Assembly: GCA_934193515.1 (NCBI GenBank)
Contig: CAKPVJ010000001.1
Location: 1 to 64,000, forward strand
Length of the DNA: 64,000 nucleotides
Reading direction: 5' to 3'
From: an uncultured Megasphaera sp.
GTDB taxonomy: Bacteria > Bacillota > Negativicutes > Veillonellales > Megasphaeraceae
A program made the position numbers and the translations under genes. Under the pieces are notes generated by a model, which saw nothing but the letters and a program-made list of their open reading frames with translations, ran no database searches and was not told the origin of the DNA. Each line of letters starts with the position of its first letter. Position 1 is the first letter of the stretch. This document shows, piece after piece, positions 35,177-45,301 of this stretch.

Positions 35177-38100
35177 TTACATGGCAAACAAGTCGATTTG
35201 TTCATCTTCCGGCAAATCCCCCAAGCAGCCTTCTTCTGCCATCAAATCTACGGTAGACTGATTGACTTTGCCCCGCATCCGGAGGTCTGCCTTGGAGCTG
35301 AACGGCGCGTCTTCGCGAGCTGCTACAATTTGTTCGGCTACGTTTTCTCCCAAACCATCTACAGCAGTAAACGGCGGCAGGATTTTTCCATCACAAATCG
35401 TAAACTTCGTCGCTGCGGAACGACCGATATCTACGTTCATAAAGGAATAACCGCGCAGACTCATTTCTACAGCCAATTCCAGTGAAGAGTACAAATCCTG
35501 GTCAATTTTAGTAGCACTTTTCCCTTTTGCCAAAATTTCTTTCATGGCCTTTCGCTGTCCTTCCAGACCATGAATCATGGCAGAGAGCTTAAACGCTTTG
35601 GCGCGAATTGTAAAGAAAGCCGCATAGTACGCCAAGGGATAATTGATTTTAAACCAAGCAATCCGGAAAGCCATCATGACATAGGCCACCGCATGGGCCC
35701 TAGGGAACAAATAACCAATCTTGTGGCACGAATCAATAAACCACTGCGGAATATGACCGGCTTTTAGTTCGCCTTCATAATCCGTCGTCTTCTGTCCCAG
35801 CTTGTTCAGCTTATCAATGCCTTTCCCTTTACGGACATTTTCCATAACTTTAAAGCTCGTCTTCGGCTTAATGCCGTGCTGAATCAAATAGTTCATGATG
35901 TCGTCACGAGTCGAAACGGCTTCTTTTAATTGTACCGTTCCTGACGTGATTAAATCCTGAGCATTGTTCAGCCAAACGTCTGTCCCATGGGAAAAACCGG
36001 AAATACGTACCAATTCGGAAAATGTTTTCGGCTTGGTATCGACGAGCATCTTGCGGACAAATGTCGTGCCAAATTCCGGAATTCCCAAGCTGCCGACTTT
36101 GGAACCTAGTTCTTCAGCAGTGACACCCAAGGCTTTAGGCGAACAGAACAAACTCATCGTTTCCGGGTCATCAAACGGAATCGTTTTGGCATCGACGCCT
36201 GTCATATCTTCCAGCATACGAATGACCGTCGGATCATCATGGCCAAGTATGTCGAGTTTGACCAAACGGCCTTCAATGGAATGATAATCAAAATGCGTCG
36301 TAATGATGCCGCTGTCTTTTTTATTGGCCGGATACTGTACCGGTGTAAAATGGTGTACATCCATATCACGCGGAATAACCATAACGCCGCCCGGATGCTG
36401 GCCCGTCGTACTCTTGACGCCGGTGCAGCCGCTGACCAGACTGTTGACATATGCATCATTGACACGAATGCCTCTGGCTTCGGCCCATTTCATGACATAG
36501 CCATACGCCGTCTTATCTTTGACGGCACCAATCGTCCCGGCACGAAAAACGTTGTCCTTGCCAAATAATTCTTCTGTATATTTGTGCGCTTTTGGATGAT
36601 ATTCGCCAGAAAAGTTTAAGTCAATATCTGGAACTTTGTCACCATCAAATCCCAAAAAAATAGCAAACGGAATATTATGCCCGTCTTTATGCAGCGGCGT
36701 GCCGCATTTAGGGCATTTTTTGTCAGGCAGGTCAAATCCCCCACCCACTTCGCCGTGGGTGAAAAATTCACTGTATTGGCAATGCGGGCACACATAGTGC
36801 GGCGGCAGCGGATTGACTTCTGTAATGTCAGACATCGTCGCGACAAAAGAAGAGCCGACAGACCCACGCGACCCTACGAGATAGCCGTCATCGTTGGAAT
36901 GTTTTACCAGTTTATGCGCAATGTAATACAAGACACCGAACCCATGGCCGAGAATAGAAGTAAATTCTTCTTCCAACCGGTCTTCAACAATTTTCGGCAG
37001 CGGGTCGCCGTAGATACGGTGCGCTTTTTCATAACACATGTTTTTCAATGCTTCCGAAGAGCCGGCAATCTGTGGGAAATACAGTGTTTCTTTCGGTACC
37101 GGCCGGACATCTTCAATCATTTCATTGACCTTATTAGGATTGGTTATGACGACTTCCCTAGCCCGTTCTTCACCTAAGTACGCAAACTCTTTGAGCATTT
37201 CATCGGTCGTCCGCAAATACAAATCCGGCTGAAACTGCGCATCTTTAAAGCCCTTCCCGGTCATTAGGATTTCACGGTAAATCTTGTCTTCCGGATTGAG
37301 GAAGTGGGCATCACAGGTTGCTACCGTCATTTTACCCAGTTCATCGCCGAGTTTTAAAATCGTGCGGTTAATATCCCGCAGTCCTTCTTCATCTGCAACC
37401 AATCCTTCCCGCACGAGGAATTGGTTGTTCGTAAGCGGTTGAATTTCCAAATAGTCATAGTACGAAGCAATTTTTTTCAATTCTTCATATGGCAGTTTTT
37501 TCTGCACCATCGAGCGGACCAATTCGCCGGCTTCGCAGGCAGATCCCAAAATCAAGCCTTCCCGGTATTCATTCAGTACGGCGCGGGGAATCCGCGGGCG
37601 GCCGCGATATATATATTTCAAATGGGAAATGCTGACCAGTTTGTACAGATTACGAATCCCGACCTGGTTTTTGGCCAAAATAATAATATGGTAAGACTGG
37701 TCAATTTTTTCATCAAACAAATAGCCTTCCATGCCATAAATGACTTTAACATTATTTGTCTTATCCGTAGAAATTTCCTGCAGCAGCGGAAAAGACTGGA
37801 CTACGCCGTGGTCTGTAACGGCGATAGCCGGATGGTGCCATTTCTTGACGGTTTTAATTAATTTTTTTACCGTAATCAATGCGTCCATATCGCTCATAAC
37901 GGTATGAAGATGCAGTTCTACGCGCGGTGTCGGGTTGTTGTCTTCCCGTTCCACCGTTTCCGCTTCTTCTTCCATAATATCTTTAGCACTGAATACATAG
38001 TCGTTGACATACGTATCATAGATAACATCGCCGTGAATGCGGACATAGGCCCCTACGGCCATCCGCTTGACGAGCAAGTCATAGTCTTCCGACGACAGTA

Positions 38101-38815
38101 CACTTTTACGGCGGTATTTACTGGCGTTGCCATTGCCGCCCACTTCCAGAAATTGACGGCCGGAAATACCGTTTCCCGTATCTGCAATTTGGAACGACAT
38201 CAAGATTCGTTTGGATTTCAATTCACGAAACTCTATCTTTACAATTTTCCCTTTAATGATGACATCATTGCGTTCTTCACCAAGAATATCATTAATTGGC
38301 AGTACTTCGCCATGAAAGGATTTGCCAAACCAAACCCGGCTGTCTGCTGACGAGCTGTTTCCACCCGTACCGGAACCTTTGCTGCTGCTTTTCTTTACGC
38401 TGCCTTCTTCAGCCGCTTTGCAGGCTTTTCGATAGTCTTCATCATACAATGCATCGTCTTCTTCATAAATCGAGTCATAGCAGTCTTCATGCGGTATGCC
38501 GTAGCCATCCATATCGTCTACCGACACATCGACAACACTGCGCAGCGGATCGTCATCGCACAGTGTTAGGGGTATATCACCGCCATGATGAACGGTTACG
38601 ACCTGATGTTCTACATCAACGTCTCCTGCTAAAGCCAGCTTGCTGCACACGGCCTGACGCAGCTTGTTCATATCCGAAATTTCATACGCTGACTGCGTGC
38701 GTACTTTCCATTTTTTCCCTGTCGGGAACGCGCATATTTCTTCTATGCAGACAGGATGCTGGTCATCGAAAGGAATCTCTACATCGTGCTTAGGAATAAT
38801 ATGCCATACTTTCAT
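35177..38815 (-). CDS. polC: PolC-type DNA polymerase III alpha subunit lacking the exonuclease domain
   Basis: A 1212-residue replicative polymerase; normal PolC is about 1430-1460. Order of parts: N-terminal domain (1-140), low-complexity linker (KKSSSKGSGTGGNSSSADS, 141-159), OB domain (about 180-275), PHP domain from VELHLHTVMSDMDA (299-312), zinc module (C676/C679, C701/C704), palm with PDIDLNFSGEY (729-739) and KLDILGHDD (853-861), and a helix-hairpin-helix C-terminus. The PHP runs from VKVIYGMEGYLFDEK (357-370) directly into YHIIILAKNQVGIRNLYKLV (375-394). In Bacillus PolC these are separated by the DEDDh exonuclease with its VFDVETTG motif. That whole insert is absent, so this enzyme lacks its own proofreading site. 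Confidence 0.92.
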   Translation of the reverse strand: MKVWHIIPKHDVEIPFDDQHPVCIEEICAFPTGKKWKVRTQSAYEISDMNKLRQAVCSKLALAGDVDVEHQVVTVHHGGDIPLTLCDDDPLRSVVDVSVDDMDGYGIPHEDCYDSIYEEDDALYDEDYRKACKAAEEGSVKKSSSKGSGTGGNSSSADSRVWFGKSFHGEVLPINDILGEERNDVIIKGKIVKIEFRELKSKRILMSFQIADTGNGISGRQFLEVGGNGNASKYRRKSVLSSEDYDLLVKRMAVGAYVRIHGDVIYDTYVNDYVFSAKDIMEEEAETVEREDNNPTPRVELHLHTVMSDMDALITVKKLIKTVKKWHHPAIAVTDHGVVQSFPLLQEISTDKTNNVKVIYGMEGYLFDEKIDQSYHIIILAKNQVGIRNLYKLVSISHLKYIYRGRPRIPRAVLNEYREGLILGSACEAGELVRSMVQKKLPYEELKKIASYYDYLEIQPLTNNQFLVREGLVADEEGLRDINRTILKLGDELGKMTVATCDAHFLNPEDKIYREILMTGKGFKDAQFQPDLYLRTTDEMLKEFAYLGEERAREVVITNPNKVNEMIEDVRPVPKETLYFPQIAGSSEALKNMCYEKAHRIYGDPLPKIVEDRLEEEFTSILGHGFGVLYYIAHKLVKHSNDDGYLVGSRGSVGSSFVATMSDITEVNPLPPHYVCPHCQYSEFFTHGEVGGGFDLPDKKCPKCGTPLHKDGHNIPFAIFLGFDGDKVPDIDLNFSGEYHPKAHKYTEELFGKDNVFRAGTIGAVKDKTAYGYVMKWAEARGIRVNDAYVNSLVSGCTGVKSTTGQHPGGVMVIPRDMDVHHFTPVQYPANKKDSGIITTHFDYHSIEGRLVKLDILGHDDPTVIRMLEDMTGVDAKTIPFDDPETMSLFCSPKALGVTAEELGSKVGSLGIPEFGTTFVRKMLVDTKPKTFSELVRISGFSHGTDVWLNNAQDLITSGTVQLKEAVSTRDDIMNYLIQHGIKPKTSFKVMENVRKGKGIDKLNKLGQKTTDYEGELKAGHIPQWFIDSCHKIGYLFPRAHAVAYVMMAFRIAWFKINYPLAYYAAFFTIRAKAFKLSAMIHGLEGQRKAMKEILAKGKSATKIDQDLYSSLELAVEMSLRGYSFMNVDIGRSAATKFTICDGKILPPFTAVDGLGENVAEQIVAAREDAPFSSKADLRMRGKVNQSTVDLMAEEGCLGDLPEDEQIDLFAM

Positions 38816-38847
38816 TGATTTTCTATCCTTTCAGGAATACGTATGAA

Positions 38848-40416
38848 TTATTCATCATCTTCATCATACCCATCACCGCTGTCTGCACTGTCATCAGCAG
38901 CTGTATCTGCATTGTCTGTATCTTCACTAGGAGCAGCCACAGCCTGCAGCATGTCATGCAGAGCATTGATCAGAGTATCCTGCGGTTCCAAATCGGATGT
39001 CTTGACGACATCTTCAGAAGCCGGGCCATTCGTAGTAATAATTTCTGTGTTCGGCGCATAATGAGACGTGATATCGTCCGCATAATGATCGCCGTCTGTA
39101 TAGGCTACGGTACGGTGAATCGTAATGTCGTGCCCATCGTATCCTTCTTGTTCCTGTTTATCCGTTACTGCATTGTCATCATGTTTATGAACGACGCGGT
39201 GCGGCAGATTCTGCAGTTTTGTCGTCTGGAACGTTACAGTGCAGGTATCGGCATGATTGCCTAAAATATAGGTTGTAATCGAATTTTCACCAGCTGCCGT
39301 ATACACATAGACAGGATGCTGGAACGGGTTGGTAAAGGCAAAGTCCAATGAATCATCCGCAACTGTCGCATCCATGCCGACCGGCACATATGCAGCCGGC
39401 GCAAAATGCGGCGACCGGCTGGCAATAAACAGTCCGGCACGCAATACGGCATTGAACAGCGTCGTACTAACCTGGCAGACACCGCCGCCTGCATCCGATA
39501 CCAGTTTGTTGTCAAAATATACCGGGGCATCTTTATAGCCATTTTCATGGGTTCGCGCACCGACATATTTATTAAAAGAAAAATCTTTTTGAGCCGGTAC
39601 CAGCGCATGATTCAGTTTTTTCTGAGCCAAAAGAATGTTATCGTTGCGGTCTTTATTGGAATCATCAAAGTGCGTTGTATAATAGGACAATACCGTATCA
39701 ATCGATTTCAAATCGTCCTTTTTTACAGCCGCTTCTTCCCGTGACTGAATCGGGGCTTCTAAAGACGAAGGATTCCCTGCATGCAGCTGGTCGTCAATCT
39801 GGCGGCGCAATGCGTCGGTGTCGATAACAATGCGGTCTTTTTCTTTGTGCAGCGTAACTGTCGCGTTATCTGCATTCGGTTCTGCATAGGCATCTTTGGT
39901 TTCTTGATTATATGTATTATATATATCAGTAATCTTATCATTCAATGCGTCATCATCGACTTTGATAGACAGCGGCACATCTTTGCCAAACCGCAGTGTC
40001 GTAATGACTTCAGCCACACGATGCACAGGAGAGCCGGTTCTCCCAATCAAATACAATTCATCGGCAATGCGTTCCTGGTCAAAATCAATATGCATGGCAT
40101 CCAGTGAAATTGTTTCATCAATGTCTTTCCCGGTAATTTTTATTTTTTGGTCTTTGAGTTGTTTTTTATGGTCTAACAAATACTGCTGCAAATCATCATT
40201 AGTCCAGCCTTGAATCGACTGCCCATCCAGAGTCACCATAGAGGCCGCTTTATTCTGCGCCGCAAAAAAACTGCCAAAACCTGCGATGCATACTGCAATC
40301 ACCACGCCGGCTACTTTCTTCCAGCGGTGCGGATGTTCTTCGATGCCGTGTTTGGCACGATACCGACGGCGATAATCTTTCATTCGTTCTTTTCGAGCTT
40401 TTTCTTCTTCCTGCAA
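38848..40416 (-). CDS. VanW-family protein with PG-binding-4 domains
   Basis: A 522-residue membrane-anchored protein. A basic cytoplasmic N-terminus precedes one membrane helix (VAGVVIAVCIAGFGSFFAA, about 35-53). Outside lie repeated PG_binding_4-type domains (about 60-240) and the VanW domain with ALVPAQKDFSFNKYVG and DAGGGVCQVSTTLFNAVLRA. An acidic tail ends the protein. The biochemical role of VanW is not established. It starts with TTG 40416 one base after the holA stop, with GGCAGGG upstream; ATG 40383 is the alternative. Its position between holA and polC is probably operon sharing rather than function. Confidence 0.8.
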   Translation of the reverse strand: MQEEEKARKERMKDYRRRYRAKHGIEEHPHRWKKVAGVVIAVCIAGFGSFFAAQNKAASMVTLDGQSIQGWTNDDLQQYLLDHKKQLKDQKIKITGKDIDETISLDAMHIDFDQERIADELYLIGRTGSPVHRVAEVITTLRFGKDVPLSIKVDDDALNDKITDIYNTYNQETKDAYAEPNADNATVTLHKEKDRIVIDTDALRRQIDDQLHAGNPSSLEAPIQSREEAAVKKDDLKSIDTVLSYYTTHFDDSNKDRNDNILLAQKKLNHALVPAQKDFSFNKYVGARTHENGYKDAPVYFDNKLVSDAGGGVCQVSTTLFNAVLRAGLFIASRSPHFAPAAYVPVGMDATVADDSLDFAFTNPFQHPVYVYTAAGENSITTYILGNHADTCTVTFQTTKLQNLPHRVVHKHDDNAVTDKQEQEGYDGHDITIHRTVAYTDGDHYADDITSHYAPNTEIITTNGPASEDVVKTSDLEPQDTLINALHDMLQAVAAPSEDTDNADTAADDSADSGDGYDEDDE

Positions 40417-40417
40417 T

Positions 40418-41440
40418 TTAAACCCTGCCTTTAGTACTGCAATATAAGCAAATAAGAGGCCCTATATCCGCTACAGCTGCCGTTCCTCTGCGAATATTGC
40501 GTTGTAATATAAATATGTTGCTAATCATAGTACATAACTCTTCTATTTTCCAATAAGATGTCACTTTTTGCAAGTGATACAAGACATATTTTACACTGCG
40601 TCCTTTGTTAATCTGCGTCATAATCTGTTCGCACTGCCGCGGTCCCATATGCGCTCGCTGCAGTTCTTTATAGGCCAGCAGCAGCCGCAGCCTGGACAAC
40701 ATATATCCTGTGTTTTTTAAAAATAAATCCTGCCGGGCAAACAACCCTTCGATGAACGGAATGGCATGTCTGCCGTCACGGCGCAAAAAATAGTCCATAA
40801 ACGTAAAGAGATTTTTTTCCATAGTACCGGCAAATAATTCCTGTAAATCCGGTACATCGACAGTATGCGTTTCTTCAGTCAGCGTAATGCACAGCTTGCC
40901 TAATTCGGAAAAAACATACATAAGCGGAATCTCATTCCATGTCTGAAACAATCCTCGCAAATACTGCTGTGCACTGCGTGTCAACGTCTTTCCCTGTTTT
41001 TGCAAAAACGTTTCGACGTACGGCATGATATTTTTTTCCGTGACTGCTTCTCCCTCAATCACATCCGCCATGGGCCGCACGGCTTTAAAAAAGGCGCTGC
41101 CCGTGTCGAGTTTCCCCTTGGTATAAAACAGCAGTCCATTTTCCTCACTCATATGAGCCAGCTTTTCCAAAAACCAAGTTTCTTCTTTAGAAAGCTTGCT
41201 TCGTGACCGGCCGCCCCGTTTAACAGGCAAAAAAGGACAATCATACCAAATACTAATCCCGCCGCCGCCAAACAAACTGGTTCCTTCAAACGCTTCTACT
41301 ACCGTTGCCGCTGCGGTATCTTTGTGAAATGCCTGTACATCCACATCACCGCTACGGTTACGGCAGGACGCCAAAAACGCAGCTTTTCCCTGCTCCATCA
41401 AATACGGTTCTGTTCCATATATAATTGCTACTGCTTTCAT
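40418..41440 (-). CDS. holA: DNA polymerase III delta subunit (clamp loader)
   Basis: A 340-residue AAA-like clamp-loader subunit. The N-terminus IIYGTEPYLMEQGKAAFLAS and the hydrophobic ISIWYDCPFL segment match HolA; the C-terminal LLLAYKELQRAHMGPRQCEQ collar helices follow. It opens the beta clamp during loading. The start overlaps the comEC stop by 4 bases (ATGA), the usual comEC-holA arrangement. Confidence 0.88.
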   Translation of the reverse strand: MKAVAIIYGTEPYLMEQGKAAFLASCRNRSGDVDVQAFHKDTAAATVVEAFEGTSLFGGGGISIWYDCPFLPVKRGGRSRSKLSKEETWFLEKLAHMSEENGLLFYTKGKLDTGSAFFKAVRPMADVIEGEAVTEKNIMPYVETFLQKQGKTLTRSAQQYLRGLFQTWNEIPLMYVFSELGKLCITLTEETHTVDVPDLQELFAGTMEKNLFTFMDYFLRRDGRHAIPFIEGLFARQDLFLKNTGYMLSRLRLLLAYKELQRAHMGPRQCEQIMTQINKGRSVKYVLYHLQKVTSYWKIEELCTMISNIFILQRNIRRGTAAVADIGPLICLYCSTKGRV

Positions 41441-43560
41441 TGGTTACTATCACCGCCATAGGTAGTAAATCTCCACACGCCCTGCCGATAGGTTCCGATA
41501 ATCTGTCCGTCACGAAACGGCGAATAACAAGGAATATCCTCATAAGCCGCTCGTTCCAGCCACTCCGTATACATCTCATCTTGTTTATGATTTCGATATA
41601 TAATCAGCGCATCGGCCTGTTTGGGAAACGGCATGGGCTGCTTGGCAGAAACACTGCGAATTTCAAAACAGCCTTGATGTGGAAATCCCTTCTTAGGTAC
41701 CGCATCATATATATAATACGGTACACTGCCTGCCTCGCCATCCCTGCTGTCTGCTGCAGACTGGATACGGCAAGGCGTACGCAAAACGACCAGGCGTTCA
41801 AGCTGGGCCGCCGTTTTTTCGGCTTCGTAGCCGCTGACCACACAGCCCGTCAAATCAAATATCCCCGCATACCGCAGTGCCGGAGCCAAAACGCTGGTGA
41901 CCTGCATCGGGCTGGCCCACTGTGATTTATTATACCACAGATAAGCAGAACTATCACTATAGCGAATACAGGTTGCTTTATCCTTTCCTACATCAAATAC
42001 ATATATCACCGCATCGGGTTTCTGATACTGTGTCCATAGACCTGTCCCCAACAGCCACAGGATAGTCAAAATCAAAATCTGCCGTCGTTGGGACGGCCAG
42101 AAAAAAACAGCCCCAACGGCTAAATACCAAGCGACTGCCCAAGGAAATGTCAAGGCTCCCAGCCAATACCGGCTGTACGGCAGCGATGCCAAGAAGTAAT
42201 TTCCCTTGACAGCCAGCGACAACAGCGGCGCGATAATCCATAATACGATGTCCATAACCGGCTCACAAAAACTCAACAATACGGCTGCCAGCAGTCCCAG
42301 CACAATAACAATATCCAATACAGGCGCAATCAATAGATTGGCTGCAAAAGCATACACAGGCAAAGAAAAGAAATTGGCCAGCAAGACAGGCAGCAGCAAT
42401 AGCTGTGCACAAATACAAACAGACAGACTATCGCGAATAAATCCAGGCAAAACACGCAAGCAGTTTCTCATTTTAGGCTGCAGCAGAACAATTCCAGCCG
42501 ATGCGCCGCAGGACAAGCGAAAGCTCAAATCATACACCAAAAACGGACTGTACAGCACCATAAGCAGCACGGCAACTGCCAGCGCATGCGAACTGGTATA
42601 TTCCCGCTCAGCAATCACACTGTATGCACACAATATACCCATTATGGATGCCCGAATGACTGGCGACACAAACTCTGACAAGGCACTGTAAAATAAGACA
42701 AAAAGAACAGACAGAAAAAATAACCCTGTTGCCCGCAGGCCCATCATTTTCCCTGCCAGCTGTATGACGGTCAGCAGCAGCGCAATATGCGAGCCCGATA
42801 CAGATAGAATATGAATCAGTCCTGTAGCACTGAAACTCTCAATCAGTCCCGGCGGCAAATCTTCATAATGGCCGCCAAAGAGCAGACTGCTCAGTATATA
42901 GGCATTATCTCGCGACAGCACACGCTGAAAAGCCTGTGTCAATGTCTCCCGCAGCTGCTGCAGTTCATGACGCCAGCCAGCAGGTTCTGCCAGCAGCCGC
43001 ACCTGTTTTGCATCTTCGATATAAGTCTTCAAATATATCGATTTTTCCTTATCCCGATGCTGAGCATCATATGCTCCTTGGTTGCGGTAATAGGTAATCG
43101 GCTGTACCGTTCCCTGAAATGCAATCCGCGCCGCAGGCTGCCAGGCATCCTCCGTCGGCATCGTGACATAGATATATCCTTGTCCCTGCCGTTTGATCTG
43201 GTCATCTGTATAGGCAAACTGTTCCAGCGCAACGACGTACCGTGTCATTCGTCCTTTTTCCGTATCATAGGTGTTCCCTTTTTCAGCAATCGTCCCTTCC
43301 ATTGCCAAATCAGCCCCCTGCAAATAGGTCGGTAATTGCTCGTACATTTTCTCTGCCCACGCCATTCGACCAAAACCGATGCAAAAAAAGCAGAGAAACA
43401 GGCAGCACCAGCAGGCTGTTTTATGAGATCGCAGCAGGATAGCACTGCCGACAAATAGCACACTGCCAATGACACCATAGGCCCATGCTGTTCCCATATA
43501 GTCTGCACTCATCATGCCCAGACAGCAGGATAAGGCAATTCCCATGCCCCAATGTGTCAT
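41437..43560 (-). CDS. comEC: ComEC/Rec2 competence channel with degenerate C-terminal domain
   Basis: A 707-residue polytopic protein. The N-terminal OB-like DUF4131 part and the competence domain are clear (SFSATGLIHILSVSGSHIAL, AVLLMVLYSPFLVYDLSFRLS). The channel moves single-stranded DNA across the inner membrane. The C-terminal region begins VIYVFDVGKDKATCIRY, where family members have LDVGQGDA and then an HxHxDH metallo-beta-lactamase motif. Here the corresponding part (DLTGCVVSGYEAEKTAAQL) has none of the histidines. The nuclease-like domain is therefore probably inactive. comEA overlaps by 4 bases upstream and holA by 4 downstream. Confidence 0.85.
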   Translation of the reverse strand: MTHWGMGIALSCCLGMMSADYMGTAWAYGVIGSVLFVGSAILLRSHKTACWCCLFLCFFCIGFGRMAWAEKMYEQLPTYLQGADLAMEGTIAEKGNTYDTEKGRMTRYVVALEQFAYTDDQIKRQGQGYIYVTMPTEDAWQPAARIAFQGTVQPITYYRNQGAYDAQHRDKEKSIYLKTYIEDAKQVRLLAEPAGWRHELQQLRETLTQAFQRVLSRDNAYILSSLLFGGHYEDLPPGLIESFSATGLIHILSVSGSHIALLLTVIQLAGKMMGLRATGLFFLSVLFVLFYSALSEFVSPVIRASIMGILCAYSVIAEREYTSSHALAVAVLLMVLYSPFLVYDLSFRLSCGASAGIVLLQPKMRNCLRVLPGFIRDSLSVCICAQLLLLPVLLANFFSLPVYAFAANLLIAPVLDIVIVLGLLAAVLLSFCEPVMDIVLWIIAPLLSLAVKGNYFLASLPYSRYWLGALTFPWAVAWYLAVGAVFFWPSQRRQILILTILWLLGTGLWTQYQKPDAVIYVFDVGKDKATCIRYSDSSAYLWYNKSQWASPMQVTSVLAPALRYAGIFDLTGCVVSGYEAEKTAAQLERLVVLRTPCRIQSAADSRDGEAGSVPYYIYDAVPKKGFPHQGCFEIRSVSAKQPMPFPKQADALIIYRNHKQDEMYTEWLERAAYEDIPCYSPFRDGQIIGTYRQGVWRFTTYGGDSNQ

Positions 43561-44096
43561 ATCGTCACCTTATCCTGCAGTTTTTTAAATTTGGCTGCAC
43601 CGATGCCTTTTACCTTCTGCAGTTCTTCTATGCTCGTAAAGGAACCATGTTCTGTCCGATATGCCACAATATTTTTAGCCATGGCCGGGCCAATACCGGG
43701 AAGTTCTGTCAGTTTTTGTTCATCCGCTTCATTGACATTGATGCGTCCGTCCTGTATGGCTTCGTCGACCGGAACCCCGCTTACATCATACGGTACATGG
43801 ATATGCATGCCGTCCTGCGCCACATCAGCATAATTGACAGCACCCGTGTCGGCATACGGCAGCAAATCGCCGGCTGTATGAATCACATCTCCTACCCGCA
43901 CTTCGTCTGCAAATGCATACAATCCCGGCTTTTTTACAGCACCACTGACATACACATACCGCGACGTCGGCTGCGGCGCCTCCAAGACAGGTACGGCTGC
44001 TTCTTTCGTCGCGTCTTTCCCCCACGGCAGCATATTCTGCATTCCCCAACACCCCATCAATACGACCATTCCCAGTACAATCCATTTTTTCTTCAT
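43557..44096 (-). CDS. comEA: ComEA helix-hairpin-helix DNA-binding protein
   Basis: A 179-residue protein with a membrane anchor at the N-terminus (IVLGMVVLMGCWGMQNML), a SLBB-type domain (VYVSGAVKKPGLYAF...GDVIHTAGDL), and a C-terminal double helix-hairpin-helix (RINVNEADEQKLTELPGIGP, SIEELQKVKGIGAAKFKKLQ). It binds incoming double-stranded DNA outside the inner membrane and hands it to ComEC. First gene of the comEA-comEC-holA-vanW-polC run. Confidence 0.92.
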   Translation of the reverse strand: MKKKWIVLGMVVLMGCWGMQNMLPWGKDATKEAAVPVLEAPQPTSRYVYVSGAVKKPGLYAFADEVRVGDVIHTAGDLLPYADTGAVNYADVAQDGMHIHVPYDVSGVPVDEAIQDGRINVNEADEQKLTELPGIGPAMAKNIVAYRTEHGSFTSIEELQKVKGIGAAKFKKLQDKVTI

Positions 44097-44358
44097 ACCA
44101 ACGCCTCCTCATGATATATGTTTTTACGACCTTTCGCCACGTACTTGCAGCATTCCTGCCTAAACAGAAGCATTTTAATCTAATTCTAATCTTGCTTTAA
44201 TTTTTCTCCCGTTTTACTCAGAAAATACCTTCAAAATCAGTCATTTGGCGTAAGCAGCCTTTCAAAACCAATCATTTTATTTTTTTCTTCTCACCGTCTT
44301 TATTTTGTGATATGATAAGAAAGGTAACGTTATATAATTATATATTGGAGGCCAGAAC

Positions 44359-45234
44359 ATGAAAGAATTCAAACCGTTCAAATCAGGAAAAGTTCGCGAA
44401 GTATATGATGCAGGGGACAGCATTATTATGGTCGCTACAGACCGTATTTCTGCGTTTGACCACATCCTGAAAAACCAGATTACCAAAAAAGGCGCCATTT
44501 TGACGCAAATGTCTAAATTCTGGTTTGATTTGACGAAAGATATTATTCCTAACCACATGATTTCTGTTGACAATGCGGATATGCCGGAATTTTTCCAACA
44601 GCCGCAATTTACAGGCAACAGCATGAAATGTCAAAAACTGACCATGATTCCTATGGAATGCATCGTCCGCGGTTATATCACCGGCAGCGGTTGGGAAAGC
44701 TATAAAGAAAATGGTACGGTCTGCGGTATTCAGTTGCCTGCCGGCTTAGTAGAATCTCAGAAATTGCCGGAACCAATTTTCACACCGAGCACCAAAGCTG
44801 AATTAGGCGACCATGACGAAAACGTTTCCCTCGAAGAAGGTGCCAAAGTCCTAGACAAAACCTTCCCGGGTAAGGGCAAAGAATATGCGGAAAAAATTCG
44901 CGACTATACGATTGCCTTGTATAAAAAATGTGCAGATTACGCTCTTTCCCGCGGTATTATCATTGCAGATACCAAATTTGAATTTGGTTTAGATGAAAAA
45001 GGCAATATCGTGCTGGGCGATGAAATGCTCACGCCGGACAGCTCTCGCTTCTGGCCGTTAGAAGGATACAAACCGGGCCAATCCCAGCCTTCGTATGACA
45101 AACAGTTCGTTCGTGACTGGCTCAAAGCCAATCCGGACAGCGATTATCTCCTGCCGCAGGATGTTATCGACAAAACGATTGAAAAATATAAAGAAGCCTA
45201 TGAAATGCTTACAGGTAAAAAATTTGATAAATAA
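44359..45234 (+). CDS. purC: SAICAR synthetase (phosphoribosylaminoimidazole-succinocarboxamide synthase)
   Basis: A 291-residue enzyme of the larger PurC type. Nucleotide-binding start KSGKVREVYDAGDSIIMVAT, substrate motifs TDRISAFDHILKN and MIPMECIVRGYITGSGWESY, and LGDEMLTPDSSRFW. It joins CAIR and aspartate with ATP in purine synthesis. It stands alone, with TTGGAGG upstream and a terminator downstream; no other pur genes are nearby and no purine riboswitch was found upstream. Confidence 0.95.
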   Translation: MKEFKPFKSGKVREVYDAGDSIIMVATDRISAFDHILKNQITKKGAILTQMSKFWFDLTKDIIPNHMISVDNADMPEFFQQPQFTGNSMKCQKLTMIPMECIVRGYITGSGWESYKENGTVCGIQLPAGLVESQKLPEPIFTPSTKAELGDHDENVSLEEGAKVLDKTFPGKGKEYAEKIRDYTIALYKKCADYALSRGIIIADTKFEFGLDEKGNIVLGDEMLTPDSSRFWPLEGYKPGQSQPSYDKQFVRDWLKANPDSDYLLPQDVIDKTIEKYKEAYEMLTGKKFDK

Positions 45235-45247
45235 GTAACACTACGCT

Positions 45248-45291
45248 AAAAAGCCCGTCAACTGGTTGCTGTACCAGCTAACGGGCTTTTT
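45248..45291. terminator. Terminator after purC
   Basis: AAAAAGCCCGT (45248-45258) pairs with ACGGGCTTTTT (45281-45291), and an inner ACTGG/CCAG pairing is possible. Runs on both sides suit the convergent gene at 45302. Confidence 0.9.
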
Positions 45292-45301
45292 CATGCTACA
45301 T

